A DNA stretch of 64,000 nucleotides from Natronoarchaeum mannanilyticum (GCF_039522665.1 NZ_BAAADV010000002.1:62001-126000), one strand, 5' to 3'; positions 49,908 to 59,555 are shown, counted from the first letter of the stretch. Made by a program: numbers and translations. Notes: generated by a model not told the origin, from the letters alone.

Positions 49908-50756
49908 TCAGGTCGACCGCGACAGCGCGGGCACCAGCCCGTCGGCGGCGTCCCGCAGCGTCCACCAGGCCGCCGCGAGCGCGAGGCCGCCGATCAGCCC
50001 GCCGGCCAGCGCGAGCCGGGGCTGAGCAGAGGCGTCGAGGACGAGCCGACCCTGGAGGAGCAGGGCCGCCAGCAGCGCCGCGGCGCCGAACGACGTCGCC
50101 GCGACGCGCCGCGATTCGCCCTCCGCCCTGGTCCAGACGCCGAGCGCGAGCAGCACGGCGAAGGCCGCCAGCCCGATCGCGTAGTAGCCAATGTGGACCG
50201 GGAGCGAGCCGGAGATCAGGACGAACGGCGTCGCGACGACGACGACCGGAACGAGCGCGAGCGCGGCCAGCGCGGCCGACCGCCGCGGCGCCGCGAGGTG
50301 GGACTGGAGCGAGAAAGCGGTCGCGACCACCAGCAGCGCGAAGATCGCGACCCCGAACAGGAAGTGCGCCGTCAGGATCACGACCTGGTACTGGATGACC
50401 GTCAGTCCGCCGAGGATGATCTGGGTCGGCAGCAGCGCGAGCGCGCCGGTCGTCGCCCAGCGCACTCCTTTCGAGCGACCCCGGCGCCACGCCGCGACGG
50501 TCTGGCCGAACACGAGGAAGCCGACGATCATCGCCACGAGCCGGTGGAACCACTCGATGAAGCTCGGCCAGTTGGCCGGGAACAGCCCCAGATAGCCGTC
50601 GCAGAAGGGCCATCGGCCGGCGCAGGTCAGCCCCGCGCCGGCGACCGCTGTGTAGATGCCCAGCAGCAGGAGGCCGAAGGTGAGGGCGGTCGTCGCCGCC
50701 GCGAACTGGTGGAACGAGATCCAGCCGTCGCCCGTGTCGGATGCAGCGGACGCCAT
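49908..50756 (-). CDS. ctaA: Heme A synthase (COX15/CtaA)
   Basis: The 282-residue product has about eight hydrophobic segments, a Cys pair in GLTCAGRWPFCDG in the first external loop, and His residues in EWFHRLVA and TAHFLFG that bind heme. CtaA converts heme O to heme A for aa3-type oxidases. Length fits the archaeal/Bacillus form. The start at 50756 places the first helix at about residue 18. No oxidase subunit gene is in the window, but several small membrane proteins lie nearby. Confidence 0.9.
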   Translation of the reverse strand: MASAASDTGDGWISFHQFAAATTALTFGLLLLGIYTAVAGAGLTCAGRWPFCDGYLGLFPANWPSFIEWFHRLVAMIVGFLVFGQTVAAWRRGRSKGVRWATTGALALLPTQIILGGLTVIQYQVVILTAHFLFGVAIFALLVVATAFSLQSHLAAPRRSAALAALALVPVVVVATPFVLISGSLPVHIGYYAIGLAAFAVLLALGVWTRAEGESRRVAATSFGAAALLAALLLQGRLVLDASAQPRLALAGGLIGGLALAAAWWTLRDAADGLVPALSRST

Positions 50757-50932
50757 ACTAGACGAAACTCGGGACCTCGCGCACTTAGCTCTGACCAAAG
50801 CGCCTCGCGCCGTCAAACGTCGGGATCGTGGCGGGAACCGTAGCACGGCCGCCTCGCTGACGTGCATCGACCGGTCGACACGTTTCGCCGAGGTCCGGAG
50901 CGTTGAAGACCCTCGTCGGGGTGGGGTTTGGT

Positions 50933-52012
50933 ATGCGAGAACAGCGTCTCGACGCCTACCTCGACGAGCACGATCTGGAGTCGGTGTGGTTCGCGCGCCC
51001 GAGCGGATTCGCGTGGCTCACCGGCGGGAACAACGTCGTCGACCGCGCGGGCGACGTCGGCGTCGCCGCGGCCGGCTACGACGGGTCGGACGTGACGGTC
51101 GTGACGAACAACATCGAAGCGCCGCGCCTGCGCGACGAGGAACTGGCCGACGACGTCGCCGTCGAGTCGTTCGACTGGCACGCCGACGGGCTGGCCGACG
51201 CCGTCGCCGAGCGGGCCGCCGAGCCCGCCGCGGCGGACTTCGACGTGCCCGGCTTCGAGGACCTCGACGTCCGGAAGCTGCGCCAGCCCATGACCGACGA
51301 CGACGTCGAGGCTTACCGGACGCTCGGGCGCGAGGCGGCCGCCGCCGTCGAGTCGGTCGCCCGCGAGCTCCGCCCCGGCGACACCGAGCAGGAGACCGCC
51401 GCCGCGCTCCGGGTCGCGCTGTCGGCCCGCGGCATCGAGTCGCCTGTCGCGCTGGTCGGCGGCTCCGAGCGCGCCCAGAAGTACCGCCACTACACGCCTC
51501 AACCCGTGGAACTGGGCGACTACGCGCTGCTCTCGGTCACCGCCGAGAAGGCCGGGCTCCACGCATCGGTGACCCGCGCGGTCGCGTTCGACGCTCCCGA
51601 CTGGCTCGAAGAGCGCCACGAGGCCGCGACGGCCGTCGAAACGCAGGCGCTCGCGGCGACCCAAGCAGTCGGACAGGAGGGCGGCACCGCGAGCGACGTG
51701 TTCACGGCGGTCCAGGACGCCTACGCGGCGGTCGGCCACGAGGGCGAGTGGCGCGAGCACCACCAGGGCGGCGCCGCCGGGTTCGCCGGCCGAGAGTGGA
51801 TCGCGACGCCTGATCACGACGCACCCGTCCACCTGCCGATGGCGTACGCGTGGAACCCGACGGTGCAGGGCGCCAAAAGCGAGGACACCGTACTTGTCAC
51901 CGAGGACGGGTTCGAGGTGCTGACGACGACCGGCGACTGGCCGACGCGGTCGGCGTCGGCGCCGGACTACGACATCGAGATCGATCGGCCGTCGATCCTG
52001 CACTCCGAGTAG
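50933..52012 (+). CDS. M24 (Xaa-Pro peptidase-fold) protein lacking most metal ligands
   Basis: The 359-residue product has the creatinase-type N-domain (1-115) and the pita-bread C-domain (from about 120, RKLRQPMTDDDVEAYRTLG). In active M24 peptidases two Asp lie in a DxG...YxxDxTRT strand pair. Here that region reads LLSVTAEKAGLHASVTRAV with Thr and Ser instead, and the Glu of the TxEPG motif is Asn (AWNPTVQG). Only the last Glu (SEDTVLVTEDG) is clearly kept. Metal-dependent peptidase activity is therefore unlikely; a creatinase-like or binding role fits better. Confidence 0.78.
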   Translation: MREQRLDAYLDEHDLESVWFARPSGFAWLTGGNNVVDRAGDVGVAAAGYDGSDVTVVTNNIEAPRLRDEELADDVAVESFDWHADGLADAVAERAAEPAAADFDVPGFEDLDVRKLRQPMTDDDVEAYRTLGREAAAAVESVARELRPGDTEQETAAALRVALSARGIESPVALVGGSERAQKYRHYTPQPVELGDYALLSVTAEKAGLHASVTRAVAFDAPDWLEERHEAATAVETQALAATQAVGQEGGTASDVFTAVQDAYAAVGHEGEWREHHQGGAAGFAGREWIATPDHDAPVHLPMAYAWNPTVQGAKSEDTVLVTEDGFEVLTTTGDWPTRSASAPDYDIEIDRPSILHSE

Positions 52013-52107
52013 CACGCCGGCGAGCCGTCGCGGAGCGACCGAGTTCGACGATCGTCGAATGTCGCGGTCGGTGGTCTTTTTATCTATTCGCGGTGACGTT
52101 CTCTCCC

Positions 52108-54360
52108 ATGGGACTGGACGAGGACTCTCTGGAGTATCATCGGGAGGAGCCGCCGGGGAAGATCGAGATCTCGACGACCAAGCCGACGAACACGCAGCGC
52201 GACCTGAGCCTGGCGTACTCGCCGGGCGTCGCGGCGCCGTGCCGCGAAATCGACGAAGATCCCGAGAAAGCCTACAGCTACACCGCCAAGGGGAACATGG
52301 TCGGCGTCGTCTCGAACGGGTCGGCCGTGCTGGGGCTGGGCGACATCGGCGCGCAAGCGTCCAAGCCAGTCATGGAGGGGAAGGGCGTGTTGTTCAAGCG
52401 GTTCGCGGACATCGACGTGTTCGACCTGGAGTTCGACCACGACGACCCCGACGCGTTCGTCGAGTCGATCGCCGCGATGGAGCCGACGTTCGGGGGGATC
52501 AACCTGGAGGACATCAGCGCGCCCGATTGCTTCGTCATCGAGGAGGCGCTCCGCGAGCGCATGGACGTCCCCGTCTTTCACGACGACCAGCACGGCACCG
52601 CGATCATCAGCGGCGCCGCGCTGCTCAACGCCGCGGAAATCGCCGAGAAGGATCTCTCCGACCTGAAGATCGTGTTCTCGGGTGCGGGCGCCAGCGCCAT
52701 CGCGACCGCCCGGTTCTACGTCTCGCTGGGGGCCAAAAAGGAGAACATCCTGATGTGTGACTCCTCGGGGATCATCACCGAGGACCGCGCCCAGCACGGC
52801 GACGTCAACGAGTACAAGCGGGAGTTCGCCCGCGACGTGCCGGAGGGCGACCTCGCCGAGGCGATGGAGGGCGCGGACGTGTTCGTCGGCCTCTCGATCG
52901 GCGGGCTCGTCGACGAGGAGATGATCCGCTCGATGGCGGCCGATCCGATCGTGTTCGCGATGGCCAACCCCGACCCCGAGATCGGCTACGAGGAAGCCAA
53001 GCACGCCCGCGACGACACCGTGATCATGGCGACGGGGCGCTCTGACTACCCGAACCAGGTCAACAACGTGCTGGGCTTTCCGTTCATCTTCCGCGGCGCG
53101 CTCGACGTGCGCGCCAGCGAGATCAACGAGGACATGAAAGTCGCCGCCGCGGAGGCGCTGGCCGAGCTGGCGCGCCAGGACGTGCCCGACGCCGTCGTCA
53201 AGGCCTACGGCGACCAGCCGCTGCAGTTCGGCCCCGAGTACATCATCCCGAAGCCGCTCGATCCGCGCGTGCTGTTCGAGGTCGCGCCCGCCGTCGCGCA
53301 GGCGGCGATGGACAGCGGCGCCGCGCGCGCCGAACTCGACACCGAGGAGTACGTCGAGCGCCTGGAAGCTCGGCTCGGCAAGTCTCGCGAGATGATGCGC
53401 GTCGTGCTCAACAAGGCCAAAAGCGACCCCAGGCGCCTGGCGCTCGCGGAAGGCGGCGACGAGAAGATCATCCGCGCGGCCTACCAGATCGAAGAGCAGG
53501 GGATCGCCGACCCGGTACTGATCGGCGACGAGGCCGAGATCGCCGACACCGCCGCCGACCTCGGGCTGGACTTCTCCCCGGAGGTGGTCGATCCGACCGG
53601 CGACAACTACGAGGCCTACGCCGAGCGGCTCTACGAGCGCCGCCAGCGCAAGGGGATCACCCGCAGCGAGGCCGGCGAGCTGATCCACGACAGCAACTAC
53701 TTCGCCTCGGTGATGGTCGAATCCGGCGACGCCGACGCGATGCTCACGGGACTAACTCACCACTACCCCTCGGCGCTGCGCCCGCCCTTACAGGTGATCG
53801 GCACCGCCGAGGACGCCGACTACGCCGCCGGCGTCTACATGCTCACGTTCAAGAACCGCGTGCTGTTCATCGCGGACGCGACGGTCAACCAGAACCCCGA
53901 CGAGGACGTTCTGGAGGAGGTGACCCGTCACACCGCCGAGCTGGCCCGGCGCTTCAACATCGAACCCCGCGCGGCGTTGCTGTCGTACTCGAACTTCGGT
54001 TCGGTGAACAACGAGGCCACTCGAAAGGTCCAGCGCGCCGCGGAGACGCTTCGCGAGGATCCCGCGGTCGACTTCCCGGTCGACGGGGAGATGCAGGCCG
54101 ACACGGCCGTCGTAGAGGATCTGTTACAGGGAACCTACGAGTTCTCGGAACTCGAGGAGCCAGCGAACGTGCTCGTGTTCCCGAACCTCGAAGCGGGCAA
54201 CATCAGCTACAAGCTGCTTCAGCGTCTCGGCGGCGCCGAGGCCATCGGTCCGATGCTGGTCGGGATGGACAAGCCGGTCCACGTCCTCCAGCGCGACGAC
54301 GAGGTCAAGGACATCGTGAACATGGCGGGCGTCGCCGTCGTGGACGCCCAGCAGGAGTAG
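52108..54360 (+). CDS. maeB: Malic enzyme with C-terminal phosphotransacetylase-like domain
   Basis: The 750-residue product has a malic enzyme N-terminal part ([25 protein letters not shown]), the FHDDQHGTA metal site, and a Rossmann domain with [10 protein letters not shown]. From about residue 430 a PTA-like domain runs to the end. It decarboxylates malate to pyruvate with NAD(P)+, and the PTA-like part is usually regulatory, sensing acetyl-CoA. Length is that of MaeB. A TTTTATC box at 52077-52083, about 25-31 bases upstream, sets the ATG at 52108. Confidence 0.94.
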   Translation: MGLDEDSLEYHREEPPGKIEISTTKPTNTQRDLSLAYSPGVAAPCREIDEDPEKAYSYTAKGNMVGVVSNGSAVLGLGDIGAQASKPVMEGKGVLFKRFADIDVFDLEFDHDDPDAFVESIAAMEPTFGGINLEDISAPDCFVIEEALRERMDVPVFHDDQHGTAIISGAALLNAAEIAEKDLSDLKIVFSGAGASAIATARFYVSLGAKKENILMCDSSGIITEDRAQHGDVNEYKREFARDVPEGDLAEAMEGADVFVGLSIGGLVDEEMIRSMAADPIVFAMANPDPEIGYEEAKHARDDTVIMATGRSDYPNQVNNVLGFPFIFRGALDVRASEINEDMKVAAAEALAELARQDVPDAVVKAYGDQPLQFGPEYIIPKPLDPRVLFEVAPAVAQAAMDSGAARAELDTEEYVERLEARLGKSREMMRVVLNKAKSDPRRLALAEGGDEKIIRAAYQIEEQGIADPVLIGDEAEIADTAADLGLDFSPEVVDPTGDNYEAYAERLYERRQRKGITRSEAGELIHDSNYFASVMVESGDADAMLTGLTHHYPSALRPPLQVIGTAEDADYAAGVYMLTFKNRVLFIADATVNQNPDEDVLEEVTRHTAELARRFNIEPRAALLSYSNFGSVNNEATRKVQRAAETLREDPAVDFPVDGEMQADTAVVEDLLQGTYEFSELEEPANVLVFPNLEAGNISYKLLQRLGGAEAIGPMLVGMDKPVHVLQRDDEVKDIVNMAGVAVVDAQQE

Positions 54361-54407
54361 CACCGCGGGCGGTCGGAGGGGGGAGAACCGTGGGTTGTAC
54401 GACCATA

Positions 54408-54510
54408 CGGCGGCGAAGCCGCCGTTTCGCTCCGAGCGACCGGAGTGAGCGAGGAGATTTTTTGGCCGAGCTTTTTGGCCCGAGCGGTTCGCTCGCGCAG
54501 CGAGCGAACC
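54408..54510. terminator. Hairpin cluster with T-runs between convergent genes
   Basis: Three stems lie in a row: CGGCGGC/GCCGCCG (54408-54424), CTCC.../GGAG within 54427-54453 followed by TTTTTT (54458-54463), and GGTTCGCTCG/CGAGCGAACC (54486-54510). On the complement the last is preceded by CCTTTTT, so the cluster can stop transcripts from both sides. Confidence 0.6.
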
Positions 54511-54531
54511 CGAGGGCGAAAAAGGTCGTCT

Positions 54532-55158
54532 TTAGTCGCTCGCGTGTCGATCGGCGCGCGACGGCGGCGGATACTGCTGTGTCCGACTCTCGGTCGTCCC
54601 GGGAAGCACACAGCGCTCCGACTCGCGGTTGACGTGCGCGTACTGGTCCGGCGCGTTGGCCAGCGGATGTGCGGGGTTCTGTTCGCTCCGGATTCGGGCC
54701 GCCCGCACCGCCTCGAACCCCGAGAGGCGAGCGCGGACGCCGCGCCAGTGGTTGGCGACGCCCGGCGGCGTCCGCAGCGGATGGGGCGGCTCGCCGTCGG
54801 GATGGCGTCCCGCGAGCACGGCGGCGTTGACGTTCTCCGCGAGGTCGTCGTGGTCGACGAGCACGCCGACGCGCGCGTCCGGAGGCGCTCGCGCCGCCAG
54901 CACGTCGAGCCCGAGGTGCAGCGCCAGATACTCGGCGACGTTGTTGTCGGGGACGACCGCGGGGACCGAGAGGCGAGCAACGCGCCGCCCGTCCCGCGTT
55001 TCGATGACTGCGCCGAGCCCGCCGCCACCGTCGGATCGGAAGGAGCCGTCCGTCGCGACGTAGTAGTCGCGGTGGTGGGTTTCGGGAGGATGAGCGATGT
55101 GGGGCGTCGGCGACTCGTCGAACAGGTCCCGCAAGCCGGACCGGCCGTGAGCGGCCAT
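54532..55158 (-). CDS. rnhA: Ribonuclease HI-like protein
   Basis: The 208-residue product has an extra N-terminal 30 residues, then DYYVATDGSFR (first Asp), NNVAEYLALHLGLD (Glu), VGVLVDHDDLAEN (second Asp) and a late ANAPDQYAHV (fourth acidic residue). The catalytic DEDD set is therefore present. It should cut RNA in RNA-DNA hybrids. Haloarchaeal RNase HI is a distinct, often dispensable enzyme beside RNase HII. The start at 55158 is the first ATG giving the usual MAAHGRSGLRDLFDE lead. Confidence 0.85.
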   Translation of the reverse strand: MAAHGRSGLRDLFDESPTPHIAHPPETHHRDYYVATDGSFRSDGGGGLGAVIETRDGRRVARLSVPAVVPDNNVAEYLALHLGLDVLAARAPPDARVGVLVDHDDLAENVNAAVLAGRHPDGEPPHPLRTPPGVANHWRGVRARLSGFEAVRAARIRSEQNPAHPLANAPDQYAHVNRESERCVLPGTTESRTQQYPPPSRADRHASD

Positions 55159-55321
55159 ACGAGAGGGTAGAGGACTGACTAACTTAAATCTGCGGCCGCC
55201 TTCCGTCGAATTTCCGACGGACGTCGGCCGATCCTTCGAATCCGCGATCGAAACGGCCGTTCGGTACCTCCCATCGGCACGTTTCGAAAGGACGTTGGGA
55301 GCCCATCGTCGACACTGTGTC

Positions 55322-56221
55322 GTGAGTGCCAGACGTGACGTGCTGTTGTTCGTCGCGCTCGCGGCCGTCTGGGGATCGGCGTTCGTCGCGATCAAGGCCG
55401 GCCTCGCGTACATTCCGCCGGTGCTGTTCGCCGCGCTCCGCTACGACGTCGCCGGCGTCCTGATGCTGGGATACGCCGCGGTCGCCGTCGAACAGTGGCG
55501 TCCGCGGACGGGCGGCGAGTGGCGGCAGGTACTCGTCGGCGCCGTCCTGTTGATCGCGGCGTACCACGCGTTCCTGTTCGTCGGCGAGCAGCGGGTCACC
55601 AGCGCGACCGCGGCCGTCGTCGTCAGCCTCTCGCCCGTCCTCACGACCGGGTTCGCGCGGCTCCTGTTGCCCGACCAGTCGCTCTCGGCGGTCGGCGCCG
55701 TCGGGCTGGCGCTGGGGTTCGTCGGAGTGGTTATCGTGGCTCGTCCGGAGCCCGGAGCGCTGCTCTCGACGGACGTCGTCGCCGTCGGCCTGGTGTTCGC
55801 GGCGGCCGCGTCGTTCGCGCTGGGGAGCGTGCTCTCCGAGCGCATCGCGGCGTCGCTCCCCGTCGAGACGATGGAGGCGTGGTCGATGATCGGCGGCGCG
55901 GCGATCATGCACGCGGTCAGCTTCCTGCTCCCCGGCGAGTCGCTCGCGGACGTGGCCTGGACCGGCGAGGCGCTGCTCGCGCTTGGCTACCTGTCCGTCG
56001 TCGCCAGCGCGCTGGGCTTTCTCGCGTACTTCGAGCTGCTGGGACGGCTCGGGGCGATCGAGATCAATCTGGTGTCGTACGTCGCACCGGCGTTCGCCGC
56101 GATCGTTGGCTGGGCGCTGCTGGGCGAAGTGATCGACGCGGGGACCGTCGCAGGATTCCTCGCGATCGTCGCGGGGTTCGCGCTCGTCAAGCGCCGCGCG
56201 ATCGGCGCGGAGCTATCCTGA
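55322..56221 (+). CDS. EamA/DMT family transporter
   Basis: A GTG start gives 299 residues with ten hydrophobic segments in two EamA halves. ALAAVWGSAFVAIKAGL and AALRYDVAGVLML are in the first half, and GSVLSERIA, ALGFLAYFELL and YVAPAFAAIVGWALLGE in the second. These proteins export metabolites such as amino acids or nucleosides; the substrate is unknown. It is divergent from the RNase HI gene across about 160 bases. Confidence 0.9.
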   Translation: MSARRDVLLFVALAAVWGSAFVAIKAGLAYIPPVLFAALRYDVAGVLMLGYAAVAVEQWRPRTGGEWRQVLVGAVLLIAAYHAFLFVGEQRVTSATAAVVVSLSPVLTTGFARLLLPDQSLSAVGAVGLALGFVGVVIVARPEPGALLSTDVVAVGLVFAAAASFALGSVLSERIAASLPVETMEAWSMIGGAAIMHAVSFLLPGESLADVAWTGEALLALGYLSVVASALGFLAYFELLGRLGAIEINLVSYVAPAFAAIVGWALLGEVIDAGTVAGFLAIVAGFALVKRRAIGAELS

Positions 56222-56297
56222 TCGACGATTCGAGAGCGGCGGTCGGAAGAAAGCGCCAGCGGGGTGAGCTGGAACGCGGGGACCGGCGTCCCGGATG

Positions 56298-56573
56298 TCA
56301 GTGCTGTCGGTGGGGGTAGCCGACGTACAGCGCGACGAGGTTCAGCGCCAGCAGCGCGACGAACGTCATCGTCTCCTGGCTGCCCTCGATACCCGTCGCC
56401 AGCAACGGAATGTGGAGGAACGGGAGGGCGACGGCCGTCCAGAATCCGAGCATCCGGATCGGCGTCATGATCGTTCCGGCGAGCCGATCGTAGACGTGCT
56501 CGCCCAGCGATTGTCCGTCGGTCGCTTCGGCGGCGATCGTTCCTTGGTCGTTGTACGTGGAGGGACTTGACAT
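56298..56573 (-). CDS. Membrane protein, two transmembrane segments, 91 aa
   Basis: A hydrophilic N-terminus (SSPSTYNDQGTIAAEATD) is followed by two helices (about 42-60 and 66-84) and a His-ending tail YPHRQH. The ATG at 56573 is followed by a normal codon pattern. It is a small membrane protein of unknown function. The 260-base spacer upstream is AT-rich and probably holds its promoter. Confidence 0.65.
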   Translation of the reverse strand: MSSPSTYNDQGTIAAEATDGQSLGEHVYDRLAGTIMTPIRMLGFWTAVALPFLHIPLLATGIEGSQETMTFVALLALNLVALYVGYPHRQH

Positions 56574-56835
56574 GGTGTGGGCGCCTACTCACACCAACAG
56601 GCGCCACCTCCTTATAGGGGTGACAGCGTTTCTTTTATTTCGGTTCGTTTTACTGGTACAAACCGCATTACGGACGTTTCACGAACGGCGCAGAAGCAAG
56701 TAAACGTTTTAAAATCAGACGTGAGATGGTAACTACCCGATACGCAACTGTTCGGATCCGCAGCAGTAGGGCGGGTGGCCACCGCTCGCGTCCACGCCAG
56801 TCGAAGCGACGAACCCAAGGTAACTGATACCGACG

Positions 56836-58410
56836 CTACTCGTCCTCGCCGGCTCCGCTCGACGAGCGGATCTCGACGTCGACCTCGACCGAGTCGTCGC
56901 GCACCTCGATTGCCTGTCGGTAGGTACCCAGTGCGGCGTCCGTCGGGACGTCGAACCGAACCGTCTCGGACTGGCCGGGACCGAGGACGAGGGAGTCCGC
57001 GGCGACGATCTCTCCGTCGAAGCGATAGTCGACCCGCGCAGTACCGACGTCGCTACCGACGTTCGCGACGTTTGCTGCGATCGACGCGCTCTCGTTGCGC
57101 TCGACCGCGTCCGGCGAATCGACGTTGCGGACACGATAGGACGTATCCCTGACCGTCACGTTCAGCCGGTCGGCGGGGAACCGGTGCGTGGAGGTGTTCG
57201 CACGTCTCGCGACGACCGGCACCTCCCCCGGCTCCGAGAACCGAACCGTCGCTTGGCCGCGCTGATCGAGCCAGATCGTCCGATTGCTGACCGTCAGCTG
57301 ACCGGTCAGCGGCGCGCCCGTGTCGGTCCGTTCGGCCGCGAAGCGAACCGCCTCACCGGGTTCGACGTCCGTCCGATTCGCGGACAGTGACACCGGAGCC
57401 GCGTGTCGGCGGACCGCCAGCGTCTCCTCGACCGGGACGAACGTCTCGGATCGGGTGTCCGATCTCGTCGCCTCGAGATCGTACCTGCCGGCGCGGTCGA
57501 GCGTCACCGTCGCCGATCCGCCGACCGTTCGGATCGACCGGTCGCCGACGGTCATGTTCCCCTCGACGATGTTACCGGTGTCGGTCCGGAACAGGGTCAG
57601 CTCGATCGTGTCGCCGGGTCGCAGTTCCGAGTTGTTCCTGGCGACAGCGAGTCGCACCCGTCGATGCGCGGCCGTGACGGTCACGCTATCCGAGCGGTAC
57701 CGCTGCGTGGCCGTCGGCTCCCGGCTCGCGGTCACCTCGAACGTGTCCGCCCGCGGGACGCCGACGACCACGCGCCCGCGATCGTCGGTCGAATACGACT
57801 CGCCGCCGACGGTCACGGTCCCGCTCACTTCCTCGTCGTTATCGGCTCTGCGGACGGTGAGTTCGACGTCGTCACCGGCCGTGACGTCGGTGGCGTTAGC
57901 GCTCACCGCGAGGGCGACCTCGTAGCGCTCGACGGTGACGATCGTGCCGTCGGCGACGTACCTGACCGTCTCCGTGCTGGGCTGGCTCGCCGTCGCGGTG
58001 TAACTTCCCCCGGAATCGAACGTGACTGTAGCCCGCCCCCGATCGTCCATCGAATGTTCGGTGCCGTCGACCGAGAGCGACGCGCCCGTCGCGGGTGATC
58101 CGTTCTCGTAGGTCGCCCTGAACCGGACCGACTCCCCGGGCCGCAGCGTGGTCCGGTTCGCTTCGAGGGAGATGCGAACCTCTTCGAGGGGGTCGTCCTC
58201 GACGTCCTGGAACGGGAACACCGTCCCGCCGCCGTCGCCGCCGACGACCGGCGTCGACCCGAAGCCGGCCATCGCCACCGCGAGCGTCCCGAACACGATC
58301 AGGGCGATCCCGATCACTTTCGGATCCTTCCGCGGATCGTACGGTCGGGAGTCGTCGCTGCTCGCGGTCGGACGGGAACGACGCGGCGGCCGGGATGTCG
58401 TCGGCGACAC
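56836..58410 (-). CDS. Membrane-anchored protein with four beta-sandwich repeats and CARDB-like domain
   Basis: The GTG start at 58410 gives 524 residues. A basic cytoplasmic tail (1-33) leads to one membrane helix (KVIGIALIVFGTLAVAMAGF). Four repeats of about 80-85 residues follow, each beginning like SLEANRTTLRPGESVRFRA or AVSANATDVTAGDDVELTV and ending in a YxLxATxS strand. A last domain, VRNVDSPDAVERNESASIAA, resembles CARDB adhesion modules. NxS/T sites are frequent, so it is probably glycosylated outside. It is divergent from the Ser-rich gene that precedes the archaellum genes. A longer frame to 58719 overlaps that gene and is rejected. Confidence 0.72.
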   Translation of the reverse strand: MSPTTSRPPRRSRPTASSDDSRPYDPRKDPKVIGIALIVFGTLAVAMAGFGSTPVVGGDGGGTVFPFQDVEDDPLEEVRISLEANRTTLRPGESVRFRATYENGSPATGASLSVDGTEHSMDDRGRATVTFDSGGSYTATASQPSTETVRYVADGTIVTVERYEVALAVSANATDVTAGDDVELTVRRADNDEEVSGTVTVGGESYSTDDRGRVVVGVPRADTFEVTASREPTATQRYRSDSVTVTAAHRRVRLAVARNNSELRPGDTIELTLFRTDTGNIVEGNMTVGDRSIRTVGGSATVTLDRAGRYDLEATRSDTRSETFVPVEETLAVRRHAAPVSLSANRTDVEPGEAVRFAAERTDTGAPLTGQLTVSNRTIWLDQRGQATVRFSEPGEVPVVARRANTSTHRFPADRLNVTVRDTSYRVRNVDSPDAVERNESASIAANVANVGSDVGTARVDYRFDGEIVAADSLVLGPGQSETVRFDVPTDAALGTYRQAIEVRDDSVEVDVEIRSSSGAGEDE

Positions 58411-58528
58411 GATACGTTGCCTCGCTGGAACGTCGTATGCAGGCCCGCGTAATATGCGTTCGCCTGCGCGCCGGAGTTCGGACGACGGCAAAACTATAAC
58501 GTCCCCGACTCCGTACGTGTTACAACTC

Positions 58529-59305
58529 ATGCCCGAGGAGCCGAAAGAGCCCGAGGACGACGCGTCCGTGCTCACCCCGGAGGAGCTGGAGCTCGAGGAC
58601 GAGCAGGAGGACGCCGTCCGGAAAATCGGCGAAAACAGGTTCGTGATCCGCCCGAACGAGGACGCCCCCGAGGAAGACTCCGATTCGGGGTCGTCGAGTC
58701 CGGGGCCGATCGCGGACACCGAAGCAGAACGTGCTTCGAGCCCTGATTCGACGTCGTCTCGGCAGGGCGCCGGAGAGCAAAACGCTCCAAGTCCTGCTTC
58801 GCAGGCTCAGCAGGACGCCGGAAGCCGCGATCCGGCTTCCGAGCCATCGCTCGCCGATAAGCGAAGCTCATCGAGCCTTGGCTCGGCTTCGTCTCGCGAA
58901 GACGCCGAAGCGCAAAGCGCTTCGAGCCCCGACTCGGCTTCGCCTCGTCGGGACGCCGCGGAGCAGAGCTCCGCGAGCCCTGACTCGACGTCGTCTCGCC
59001 AGGACGCTGGAGAGCAAAGCTCTCCAAGTCCTGCTTCGCAGGCTCAGCAGGACGCCGCCGACGGGTCCGCGACGAACGTCGACGTCGAATCGCGGGCGCT
59101 CGCGCTCGAACACGCAGCCGGGGAGTACGGCATCGACGCGGTGGTCGACACCGGCGACGGCGTCGTGGAGCGGCGGCTCGTCGCGGACGATCAGATCGCC
59201 GTGTTCGAGGAGTTTCTCCGGTGGTACGCCCGGCAGATCGATCCCGACGCCGCTCCGGCGGCGACGATCTCGGCGCTGCTGGCCAAAGCGGATCTCAGCG
59301 AGTAG
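58529..59305 (+). CDS. Haloarchaeal protein with long Ser/Ala/Gln-rich repeat region, 258 aa
   Basis: Starts MPEEPKEPEDDASVLTPEEL, a short acidic conserved-looking N-terminal piece with RKIGENRFVIRP (about 30-42). A Ser/Ala/Asp/Gln-rich region (about 60-180) built of SPDSTSSRQDAGEQSS-like units follows. An ordered C-terminal domain (about 185-258) has LALEHAAGEYGIDAVVDTGD and WYARQIDP. The ends look like a known haloarchaeal family of unknown function (perhaps DUF7500); the middle is an expansion. It lies just upstream of arlCE in the same direction. TATA-like ACTATAACG lies about 35 bases before the ATG. Confidence 0.7.
   Translation: MPEEPKEPEDDASVLTPEELELEDEQEDAVRKIGENRFVIRPNEDAPEEDSDSGSSSPGPIADTEAERASSPDSTSSRQGAGEQNAPSPASQAQQDAGSRDPASEPSLADKRSSSSLGSASSREDAEAQSASSPDSASPRRDAAEQSSASPDSTSSRQDAGEQSSPSPASQAQQDAADGSATNVDVESRALALEHAAGEYGIDAVVDTGDGVVERRLVADDQIAVFEEFLRWYARQIDPDAAPAATISALLAKADLSE
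58735..59060 (+). repeat. Coding repeats that encode serial hairpins
   Basis: About a dozen inverted repeats follow one another inside the Ser-rich coding region. Examples are GCCCTG/CAGGGC, GGAGAGC/GCTCC, GTCCTGC/GCAGGAC, GGAAGCC/GGCTTCC, GAAGCGC/GCGCTTC, CCCGAC/GTCGGG, GCGGAGC/GCTCCGC and GGAGAGC/GCTCTCC. Units of about 51-54 bases are related, and both arms of a stem change together between units. Confidence 0.8.
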
Positions 59306-59555
59306 CTCGAGTCCACCCGGGCGATCGAACTGCCGTTTTCCCCGGGTTTCGATTTTCGTCGCCGTCCGACGTATCGATCGAGTAGTTCGGCTCTCCTCGT
59401 CGTCTCCCTTCGGTCGACCGTGTTACCGCTTCTCTCGCCGCCTCTCACGAAGGTTCGGGTTACTCACGACTGCTCCTCAGGGATGCCTCTTTAGTTAGGT
59501 ACGTGATTTATCCCCGGTGATTGCCAATCAAGGTTCAGCTTTAGATGGGCGATTC

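Noticed and set aside
52084..53688. 534-codon minus-strand frame opposite the malic enzyme
   Set aside because: It is a composition shadow of the MaeB gene, with no domain and the wrong amino-acid bias for this proteome.
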